From Symsagittifera roscoffensis (lineage: Eukaryota > Xenacoelomorpha > Acoela > Convolutidae), in the NCBI RefSeq assembly GCF_963678635.1, contig NC_087065.1:45627381-45691380 (forward strand): 64,000 nt of DNA, read 5' to 3'. The notes beneath the pieces are model-generated. The model saw nothing but the letters and a program-made list of their open reading frames with translations. It was not told where the DNA came from and did no database searches. Below are positions 15,001-27,000 of this stretch, in pieces; positions within the stretch are counted from its first letter, which is position 1; the number at the start of each line of letters is the position of its first letter. A program made the position numbers and the translations under genes.

Positions 15001-18000
15001 AAATTTTCACCAAAAAGTTTTAGTACCTCATGGAAGATATCGACTTCCTGGTTTTTTTTTCAGACCATTTTAAAATTATTTTAAGTTCAAGGGGTTCAAA
15101 ATGTTCCAATTTGGCCAAGCGCTTAAAATTTTTTATTGCTTAATGCGTAATGCGCGCGATATACTTATGCGCTCAATGTATCATCAACACACGCTACAAA
15201 AATAATTAAAATTGATTTTTTGCAAGCTAATCATTCGTATAAATTCAAACTACTCTAATTTTTTTCTTGAGTTTTTATATTGTTAAAGGTTTTTTAATTT
15301 ACTCCTTACCAAAAAATTTTCTTTACCAATTAAGGGACAGTCGGAACATTCGTGGTTTTGCTCTGATATACGAGCAGTCTTGTTTGAGCTTTTAACACGT
15401 TACAAAATGAATATAGCCCAACATGTTTTTTAAAATAAATATAGCGTGTGGGGTGAAAACTTTAAAAAATAAATCTGAAAAAATAATTTATTTTAAATTT
15501 TTTTTTCTTGAAAAATATCATTTTTTAGTTTTCAAAAAAGTTTTATCAAAAACTAATTCATGAGCCATAAAAAGGTGTCTGAACATTCAGGGCTTTGAAT
15601 TGATTTGAGCAGTCTTTTTTATTTCAAAATTAAATTTTCAAAAACTTAAAGTGAGTTTCTGTAAGAAATAGTTTGTTCACACCACATTCACGAAAAAGGT
15701 TATTCAAAATGAAAGAAAAGGATGGTTTTTTGTTATATACAATTACAATAACACCTTTTAAGATTAGGTTTTGATGCAAGAAAACAAAAAGTTGAGGATT
15801 ATTTTTCAAAAGCTTGCATTCAAAGCCTTTGCAAACCTAAAAGTGTTTCAAATGTTGAGGTCACCAACAGCGTTCCTCCGTAAAGTGATGGGAAGCTCTT
15901 ATGTTGATTCCTTGCTTGGTGGATAATAAATTTTTTCCTTATTAAACGGGAAATGGTCCTACTTAAATGGTTGTTGTATACGGTTTTTCTATTTAAGGAG
16001 CTCCCGTGATGGTGGTGACTGTCTACGTCATCACGAATCTCATTCTGGGCAAGAGCAAAGTGTGAGTAAGACAAGACATAACACTTGTTGACGCTTACGG
16101 GCTGGCCAAACATTCAAATTTTATCTGTACGTCAAAATCCAATAAATGGGTTTAATGCAGAGGAGGGTTTACTTGCATGAGGTGGTGCTCCTTCCCCCGG
16201 GGATTCAACCTTCTCACCCGACTGTAATTTTTTTTAATGAATAAAGGTCGACTCATATCTCCAATTTTTTTACAACCCACCCCTCCCCCGAAAAAATCTA
16301 GATCCGCCCCTGATTCATTGTAAATTCGGTAGATTACGAGAAACATCTAGAAACGGGCAAATTTAGGGGTGAGAAGCGCCTAAAATTTGGCGCTTCCGGC
16401 GCTAATATATACTAATTTTGAAGGGGAGCGCGCGCCAAAAAAAACGCGATTTTTTGGTCAACAATTCCAAAAAAGCCCAAAAACGACATTTTTGGTTTTT
16501 GTTTTTTTTTCTTCAAAAATTGCCTGCGACACAGGAAGTTTGGTAAAAATAGGGTTTTTAGAGTGATTTAGGAGAGCTCGCCGGAATATCGTTATAGTCG
16601 CCGACCTAAAAAAAGGGTCTTTGAAAGTCCGCCCCCTCACCCCTTGAGAAAGTCCGCCCCCTTGAAAAAATCTTAGATCTACCCCCGTCTAGAAATCACC
16701 ATTCAAAAAACGCTGAATTTCCAATGTCTTCAAATAATCTTTGAGAATACTCCAGTGAATCTGACCCGCCTTAATTTAATTGATTGAGTAAAGTTGAAGT
16801 GACTTATGTCTCTGCCTCTTAGTTGAAACACCGTAAGTTTGAGGACCACTAAGATCAGCGCTGTGTGGTGAAAGTAAGGGACATCATTTTTGAAGACCTG
16901 AAAAGTACCAACATATTACACATAGATAGTATGTATTTGTATTAGGGCGCTAAAATGGTTTTCTATAAAAGTTGAGTAGCTCGATTGCTGAACATTCCTC
17001 TTGTCTCAGTAGAATTCTTAGCAAAATGCTTCGTTGATAATTTTAGCCCGAAGGTTGATCTTATTTCATATTTATGAGATATCACACAGTTTGGTATCAT
17101 TAGCTTATTGATGATCTTGATGTGAAAATTGTCTGAAAACTTGTGAACTCTTTAGGATATGAAAAGATTTAACAGCTATTTGATTGACAGGTGCTGGATT
17201 TCGGAGTATGGGGAGACGTTCAGCTGGGGAGTAGAGGTGCCTCTGATGTTGTGCATTGCCATCAACCTGGTGTTGCTCATCAGTGTCCTCCGAGTACTCA
17301 TTCCCAAAATCAACGCATCCGCCGCCAATGTTCCCAGCCAAGATGTGGCCATGTGAGTATAAAGAAACATAAATACTTGTATTCTTTTGAAATCAAATGG
17401 ATACGCCACAGTCCTAACATAGGCTATACTAAAAAATTGGGATTATGGACAAAAATAAGGTATACTTTTATTTTTATGATGACGAAAAAAATAACTGACA
17501 GTTCCCAAAAAAGACATGTCAAATCACATTTTGTGAAAACATTTGATAGTATATATGAATTTTTAGAAAAAGTACAAACTGAAGTTTCAACTATCCTTCT
17601 CAAATTTTTCATTTTACTGCCCTTTTAGCTCACTGATTATCTCTTAGAATATTTGAGATGCATTTATACTGTTAAAAGTCAGTTTGACGCTCGTTTTTGG
17701 CGATTGCGTTTCAGCAAGAGCGCGAAGGCCATCATCTTTCTGTCTCCTCTGTTTGGAGTGCATACCATTGTGACTCTGTGGATGCCCAGAGAGGGATCCA
17801 ATGCACACATTGTCCTAGGAGTAGTCCAGGCACTCCTCCAGTCATTCCAAGTTAGTTAAACTAGAAGTCAATCCAATTCACTATATGTCACCACAGGTCA
17901 TCCAAGGTCATTAACAATTGTTCTATGTCCATCTGGATCCTTCAAGGTCATTCTAGGTCATAATCGCTCGCTGTAGATCAACCCGGATGACGCAATGTCT

Positions 18001-21000
18001 GTCATTCCTATTCCGCCTACACCCTTGCATTCACAATACTTCCCAGCCACCGTCGACGCCGGGAAATTTGACCAAATCACCATCCAAGCTGTTCCTTAAT
18101 ATCTTAGCATTAAAATATTTTCTAAAAACGCCTTCTAACGTCTCGTAATTTAGGTGAAAGGCACGTTTTTTATTGAATACGTTCAATCGACGTTGCTAGA
18201 TTCTTTTTCAGGAAGATTTTTTGGGAGTAGTCTGAAAAATGTCAACAAACAACAAACAAAGGCCAAAAAATCATAAAAGTCTTAGATCCGTGCATTGTTT
18301 TTGTATCAAGCAGCTTTAATGGCCTATTTTAAACTCATCGACTTTCGATCAGAAACATTTAAACAAAGATAGCACCTCATTATAATTCATTCCATCAAAA
18401 TGACACGTTGTTTAATGATAAAACCTTTATGGCAGAGAAGTTGGTTGTTGTTTTATGCTGTGTTTGAAACATTCCTTTCGGTTATAATAGTGGTGTGACA
18501 CGTGAAAGTTCCAGACGCAAAAAAACGGCCATGATTCACAATAAATAGCTCCGTTTAACAAATAACTTAGTCTGGGCTATGGGGAAACAGAGGAAACGGT
18601 TTAGACAGACTTGATAGCTTTTAGTGGATCTCCTCTGGGAATCGTAGAATTCTCAAATTCATTTCATTTCAACAATGGAACTTTTGATCAATTGAAGCTC
18701 CATAAAATTCAATGTATGCGAGTACAACTTACAACAAGACTGCTCGTATCAGGGCGAAGCCCTGAATGTTCCGACTGCCTTTTAATGTTCATGGAGCAGT
18801 AATAACCTATAAAAAAAATTAATGGTAAAAAAATAAAATGAAAACTTTTTTTTCTTCTAAAATTTTTATGAAAATCATCCCCCACACGCCATATTAACAC
18901 GCCATAAAAACGGATAAGTTTCGCTCCTTGGAACAAATCAATTATGGCGAATAAGCTTCTTTTAACCAATTTGGAACGATTTCTAAGAATGATTAAATCT
19001 CCGCTTACGCGTTAATAGCGCGAAATTTATCGCGCGTTAATTGTCCCAAATTGGCCAAAATGGCAATCTTTAAACCCTCATAAATTTACAAAAAATGATC
19101 ACAGGTGAAATATTTTTTCAAATTTAAGCTCAGGACAACAATACTTTTTGAATGATTTTAAAAAATTTCGTCAAAAATGGCTAGGTAAAAAGTCGAAATT
19201 TGTCTGAAGAAAAAAAAACCCACCCGGAGCACAAATATTCCGTTACTTTCGTATCGAAAGTCGGAACAACAAGACTGCTCGTATCAGGGCAAAGCCCTGA
19301 ATGTTCCGACTGCCTTTTCAGGTTTATCGAGCAGTAGTAACATAAAAAAATTAAATATAAAAGACATGAATTTTTTTTTCTAAACTTTGAAATTTTTTTA
19401 ATGAAAATCATCCCCCACACGCCATATTAAGTACAAACGGATAGGTTTCGCTCCTTGGAACAAATCAATTATGGCGAAAAAGCTTCTTTCAACCAATTTG
19501 GAACAATTTTTAAGACGGATTAAATCTCCGCTTACGCGTTAATAGCGCGAAATGAATCGCGCGTTAATTGTCCCAAATTGGCCAAAATTGCAATCTTTAA
19601 ACCCCCGTAACTTTACGAAAAAAGATCACAGGTGAAATATCTTTTCAAATTTAAGCTCAGGATAACAATAGCTTTTGAATGATATTAAAATTTTCCGTCA
19701 AAAATGGCTAGGTAAAAAGTCGAATTTTGTCTCTGAAGAAAAAAAACCCACCCGAGCACAAATATTCCGTCACTTCCGTATCGAAAGTCGGAACAAAAAG
19801 ACAACTCCTATATCTGTGTGAAGCTCTCAATTTTCCTAATGCCCTTCGTGGCCAATTAAAATTGAATTTGAAAAATTTATAAAAAAAATCGAAAAAATAA
19901 ATAAATTTTGTTCTGTGTTTTATCCGCCCACACGCTATCCTAAAATTTAGACAAAATGATTTGCGTTTTCCTATATTGAAACAGTTTAACCCGCATGTTA
20001 TTCCAAGTTGGCCAAGTTAGCAACTTTTCAAAACCTCATTACAGAACAAGATCAGAAGTGTTTTTTGAGCTCCGGGTAACAAAATCATTCAAACGCTATT
20101 TAAAAAAATAGCCGAATGAAAATGCCTTAAATTTCTTTCCTTTAGAAAAAATAAGTCAATGAAAGTTGTCTGGCCGAAAAAACACCCTAACATAAACATT
20201 CAGTTAAATTCGTCACGAATTTAACGGAATGTTTATGTTGGGGTGTTTTTTGGCAGTCGTAAAATTTAGGGCTTTGCCCCTGATATATGAGCAGTCTTGT
20301 TATTCCAATTTTTGACGGTCGAAAATTGGAACAACAGGACTGCTCATGTATCAGGGCAAAGCCCTAAATTTTCCGACTGCCATTAAACTGGTCTCAAATA
20401 GATATTGCTTATAAAAACTTAACACCCTAAATTTGGCAATTGAAAAATATTAAGAGTTTCAGAGATTGAGTGAAGTACTCAAAAGACGATCAATTAGCTT
20501 AGCTCAAATCAAAATGAAGCAATTTTTAATTGCGGTAAATTTTCGGCATCATAAGAAAATCATCACAGCGGACAAAAATTAGGTCCAACGCATGACTAAA
20601 TTGGCAACTTTTGAGCTCACAACACCTGAACAAAAGATCGAAGCTAAAATAATTTACTAAAAATGAACTCATGGAGTCATTGTTTTCAATGGGTATGTAT
20701 TTTTTGTTATAAAACATTTTTGATATACCAAATTTGACTGAATAGTAAATAAAACCCCCTCAAGCATAATTGACCTGTCACTTTCTTCGAAAGTTGGAAA
20801 AATTAAACACTTTGAGAACTGATTTTTCTCAGTTCATTGTGTTTCAAAGTGTCAGCCCGGGTTGACCAAAAATGCTAGTAATACAATTTTCATATATGGA
20901 AAAATGCTAATCATACACTTTTCATGCAATTCCATAAATACAGAAAATTGCATGAAAAGTCAATGATTAGTATTTTTCATATATGGAAATTGAATGACTA

Positions 21001-24000
21001 GCATTTTTCCATAAACCAAAAGCATTGATTTTTTACATTTTAATTTCTCAGAATTTTTTGGTTGTGTTCGTAACCGAACACAAATGACATAAACCTTGGT
21101 TCCACAAATGTAGTAACCAAAGGTTTGGCCGTCTCGCATTAAAAATGCATTGGAAACAGCCTGAAATGTTTTAATTCTGTCTCACACATTAATATAACGA
21201 AAGTAACAAACTTTTAAATTTTGGCAAAAATTTTCAAAGATGATTATTTCTGAAATTTGAATTTTTAAATTACGAGACATTGATCAAGGCATACAAAAAC
21301 ATGTCATACGAAAGAAAGATGCGTTTGAAGCGTTTTTGACAAAAGTTATGAAAAGAAAACGAAAAAAATACCAATGTTATTATATCCCGGACTACGTTAT
21401 ACACACAAAAAATTAAATTTTGCATGCAAAATTTATTTTTCAAAAATATTTGTTTGAGTATGAAAATCAATTTGCGGTTGAAAAAAAAACACAAAAAAAT
21501 TTTCGGGGGCAATTTCAAAAATACTTTAAAAAATTTTTGTCGTCGCCATCAAAAAAATGCTAGACATACATTTTCCATATATGGAAATTGTATGATTAGC
21601 ATTTTGTTTGACAAAAAGTTTTTGTCTTTCATTTAGTGCGATACACCGAATTTTATGCCAAAACAAGAAAAAAGTTGTTCGAAATTTCAATGACACCATT
21701 TTAGCAAAATGTATGAAAATTGTATGACTAGTATTTTTTCATAGACTTAGTTTATGGAATTGTATGACTAGCATTTTTGGTCTATGGATGTCAACCCGGG
21801 AGCAGTGAAAAAGTGAAAGAAGTAATCATGCTTATAAAATAGCGTTTGAGACCGAAAAAATTTGGTTTGGAGTTCATTATAAACTGTCTGTTTCAGGGAT
21901 CGGTGGTTGCAATTGTGTTTTGCTTCGGTAACAGCGAGGTTAGTAACTCTATAATCCAACAATTTACGATTTTACTCTACAATGCCAGTGGCGTGCGCAG
22001 AAGTTTTTTCTAGAGGTTGGGGATGGGGGGGGTGTGGGCGGTTTTTCGAAAATGTGTTGAAAAATTTATTCGACCTTTTTTTAGGTCGACCAGTTTGATT
22101 TTTCAAGATCTCTGATTTGAGCGTTTTTTTTTAAATATGCGATTTTTGGCGCGTTTTTTTAAATTTGACCAAAAACCTTATAGACTATCAAATCATTTTC
22201 TATTTTCAGGTTCGCACTGAGATCAAATCCAAATTCACTTCCATGAACCGGAGGCGATCAACTGATGTAAGTTTCTATTGTCTAGTATCTAATTTATTCT
22301 CTTGTCTGTTTCTTCGAGCGTTGGGTTGATTATAGTTAGTCAGATTCAGTTTGCCCTCTGAATATGTTACCTGTAGAGTGTGACAATCCCCCACCCCAAA
22401 CACTGTAACTTTTGAAATTAAAATCCCGTGAATCCACTTGAAAAGTATTTACCCAAAAACTTACAACCAGGGCTTTGGAGTTTTCATAAATTGGATGTAG
22501 AGTTCTTACAGCTTTTTCTTACAATTCAGACTACGTTTGTGGGCCCTCTCTCCCGTATTGGCTCCAAAAGGTAAGTATTCATAATAGGTCTGGTCGGTTC
22601 AATTGGCAGATTGGTCTGTGGGCAGAAATCAACGCAAACCAACTGAATTTTATAACTCAGCGAAAACTGAAACCATATGGCACTGAAATGCCAATCAATT
22701 TCAATCATATTTAATCTAATGGCTTTCTGGCCGACAAAATTTCTGCTTACAGGCATTTCTGTCTCATGAATTATCTTTCTTATGACTTGCCTGCCTCTAA
22801 AAATCTTTTCCGTCATGTTATATGTTTTCAGCCCTCACAATTCTTTAATGTGAGTCTTTGTGTAGCTTATACATGTCGCAAATTTTTTTGCTTCTTTGTA
22901 TTCTTACTTTCCCCACCCACGCACAAAATTAGCCTAAGTACAAGAGCCATTCATTTAAAAGGTTTTGTTGGGTTCCATTCATGCTAAATAGCAGTCTTGG
23001 TGTAATTTGAATGCCTTAATGGTTTTCTCAATTCTCTAGCGTCACATTCAAGCTTGATGAGTTAGCTACACACACCTTATTTGATGGGCGACCTTGTCCA
23101 GACTTCATTTTTGAATAAAATATAAAAAGAAGCCGCCTTAAAATGCTTCATGTAGAATTATATTCGCTTCTGAACTTCTAGTATCTGTTTTTGGCCCGGG
23201 TCAAAAATTGTTCCTACTTTTGTCTGATTTTTCCATAAAGCATGCTGAGATTTTAGGAGCTCAATGAGCTCAATTTTTACAGGTCTTATAAATATTACCC
23301 TCCAATACTTGGGGGTCGATGGCTACCATCGAAGTTGAGCTCAAGATTTCCTTTAAACAAGATGACACGGGTTGACCAAAACTTCTTATCATACAATTGT
23401 CATATATGAAAAACTTCTGGCCATAAAGTTTCACACAATTCCATACGTACAAAAAATTGTATGAAATCTCTATGATAAACATTTTTCCATATATAAAAAA
23501 TGTATGATAAGTATTTTTCCATAAACCAAAAAGTTGATTTTTTTTCTAAATTTAATTTCTGAAAAACTTTGGGTTGTGTTCGTAACCGAACGCAACTGAT
23601 AATGATCTTGGTTTACTTAAAGCACGAAAGGCTGGACGGTCTTGAATTTACAATGCATAGAATACGACCTGAATTGTCTTAGAGCTGTCTTTCACAAATG
23701 AGATAACGAAAGTAACAAACTTTTAAATTTTGGCAAAACTTTTCAACGATGATTATTTTTAAAACTTGAATTTTTGAATTATCACACATTGATCAAGACA
23801 TACATAAAAAAGGCCATAAATAAACATGCATGGAGAAAAATTTTTGAAACTGTTTGTTTGAGTACAAATTTCGACTTGCGGTGGAAAAAAATCAAAAAAG
23901 TTTTCGGGGCAATTTCAAAATTACTTGAAAAAATTTCTTTGTCGCCATGAAAAAAAGGCTAGTCATACAACTTCCATGTATGCGACTTGTATAATAAACA

Positions 24001-27000
24001 CATTAAAAAAATGAAAACCTTAGTTTTTTCATCACCCGAATGTTTTATTAGAATCAAACAGCCGCAAAAGTTAGTTTAAATCTTTTTTCAACCATTTTTT
24101 GAAATTGTACGAAAATTGCATAACAAGCACTTTTTTGTACATTTGATTTATGGAAATGTATGATTAGCAATTTCGGTGTATTGAGGTCAACCGGGGAATG
24201 AGCACAATTGGTTTTTTTTCCATTAACCCCTCGCAGACTTGAAAAACTCTATTTTTATAGCTAGTTTATGGGAACTTTACGGCAAAATAGCTGATATAAT
24301 GATATAAAGCTTGAAGGAACAAACCTGCTTACAAGTGTTATTAGTTGTTTACCAAGCCAAGCTCCATTGCAATTTGAAAGTGTAAAAAAGTTCTTTTCAA
24401 CATTGAAATAAATATGCATGTGAGAAGAAGAAAGGATCCGCACATAACTCTAAAAATTGTGCTCGTTTGTCTAAAAAATGGGCCGTGAAATCTTCGCACA
24501 AATGAAACTAATGGAAAACTACTCAATTAAATTGTAGGACAGAGGTAATACAGATGACTCATATAGCTTGCTTTATTTTTCAAAGGAGGGGAGGAGTGCG
24601 CCTAGCTTTTCACCCAACTTTTACGATATAACGGGACGATTAAGCCTCCTAAATGTCCAAACATGGGGCTCGCAAATTGACTTAATGGGGTCAATTTTTT
24701 TTCCTGATAATTACAGTTCATTCTCACTTTTTTTGGCCCAGAAACACCTTTCCCGTGAAAAATCACTACCAAAAGTTCCTACCCGGGGGGCCAAACCAAA
24801 ATATGGGTGCTGTGAATGAAAATGTTTTACTCATGATATTTTTTTTATTGTTTATGAGATACTACCGGGAGAATTCTAAACAAGTTAAAACTGGGGAAAA
24901 GGGATAACTGGAAATAGGCGACAACCGGAACTCTTTCCCTTGGGCCTGATATTATCATTAACAGCTCGAGTTTCGGGAATGGCAGGGCAGGCCAGCAATA
25001 CATATTAAGTCGATTGCACTAGTAAGTATTCTCAACTCCCAGATGTTGCCTGTTTCCAGTTGTATGTACACGGTCTTGCTATGAATTAAATTTTAAAATG
25101 CATCAATTTGATAAAAGCCAAAACCCGCCCGAATCCTCGCAAAATCAGGTACTCCAAAAACTTATCGGAAAGGGCCTAGTAATATATATAACATTTTAAG
25201 TCTGTTTCAGTCTTGTTTTTTGATGCATATTTTGGCGCTCTTCCTCTCAAATTGATTTTAGTTTCCCTTCCGAATTGCCAGTAAGTAAATTTGAAAACCG
25301 TGTGCTACTTAGAAAACAACCGACCGGTTATCTTGGTTTTTCTATCGCATAATTTTTGATAATTTTTTGAAATTGTACGAAAATTGCATAACAAGCACTT
25401 TTTTGTACATTTGATTTATGGAAATGTATGATTAGCAATTTCGGTGTATTGAGGTCAACCGGGGAATGAGCACAATTGGTTTTTTTTCCATTAACCCCTC
25501 GCAGACTTGAAAAACTCTATTTTTATAGCTAGTTTATGGGAACTTTACGGCAAAATAGCTGATATAATGATATAAAGCTTGAAGGAACAAACCTGCTTAC
25601 AAGTGTTATTAGTTGTTTACCAAGCCAAGCTCCATTGCAATTTGAAAGTGTAAAAAAGTTCTTTTCAACATTGAAATAAATATGCATGTGAGAAGAAGAA
25701 AGGATCCGCACATAACTCTAAAAATTGTGCTCGTTTGTCTAAAAAATGGGCCGTGAAATCTTCGCACAAATGAAACTAATGGAAAACTACTCAATTAAAT
25801 TGTAGGACAGAGGTAATACAGATGACTCATATAGCTTGCTTTATTTTTCAAAGGAGGGGAGGAGTGCGCCTAGCTTTTCACCCAACTTTTACGATATAAC
25901 GGGACGATTAAGCCTCCTAAATGTCCAAACATGGGGCTCGCAAATTGACTTAATGGGGTCAATTTTTTTTCCTGATAATTACAGTTCATTCTCACTTTTT
26001 TTGGCCCAGAAACACCTTTCCCGTGAAAAATCACTACCAAAAGTTCCTACCCGGGGGGCCAAACCAAAATATGGGTGCTGTGAATGAAAATGTTTTACTC
26101 ATGATATTTTTTTTATTGTTTATGAGATACTACCGGGAGAATTCTAAACAAGTTAAAACTGGGGAAAAGGGATAACTGGAAATAGGCGACAACCGGAACT
26201 CTTTCCCTTGGGCCTGATATTATCATTAACAGCTCGAGTTTCGGGAATGGCAGGGCAGGCCAGCAATACATATTAAGTCGATTGCACTAGTAAGTATTCT
26301 CAACTCCCAGATGTTGCCTGTTTCCAGTTGTATGTACACGGTCTTGCTATGAATTAAATTTTAAAATGCATCAATTTGATAAAAGCCAAAACCCGCCCGA
26401 ATCCTCGCAAAATCAGGTACTCCAAAAACTTATCGGAAAGGGCCTAGTAATATATATAACATTTTAAGTCTGTTTCAGTCTTGTTTTTTGATGCATATTT
26501 TGGCGCTCTTCCTCTCAAATTGATTTTAGTTTCCCTTCCGAATTGCCAGTAAGTAAATTTGAAAACCGTGTGCTACTTAGAAAACAACCGACCGGTTATC
26601 TTGGTTTTTCTATCGCATAATTTTTGATAATTTGAGTGCTTTGTGCTTCGTACAGTTTCGACGAGTTTCGTCCTTTCCTATTTCAGGAGAGTCACTCAAA
26701 AACGAAATAAACATACCATTTTACTAAGGGCAGGGGCGATTATTGGATGACCAGTGTTTGGTTTCCTTAAGCATTCAAATCAATTGTTTCACCATATTTT
26801 TTATACATATTCTGGCGCTCTTCCTCTCAAATTGATTTTAGTTTCCCTTCCGAATTGTACGAAGGATGAAATAGGTAGGCAAGCATTATATGACCCTTTT
26901 GGAAAGAATTTTGTCGAAGAACAAAATTCTAATCGCCCCTTTAACTTTCCCATATTTGCGAACAAAAAAATGTAATCAACTGAAGCAATTTTTTGTCAAG

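Larger units (their letters stand above)
16062..17190 (+). other. GPCR intron 6
   Basis: 1.1 kb. It holds two adjacent hAT-like MITEs (16158-16313 and 16354-16687) and nothing else recognised. Confidence 0.65.
17851..21896 (+). other. GPCR intron 8
   Basis: 4 kb. After the AGGTCA repeat it holds ordinary AT-rich sequence (18.0-18.7 kb), HE repeats in tandem (18734-20340), a palindrome (20177-20252) and an F2 element (20856-21800). Confidence 0.7.

Noticed and set aside
24568-26087. Two identical 83-codon ORFs in the tandem duplication
   Set aside because: Identity comes from the recent DNA duplication, not selection. No domain, no codon-like composition.
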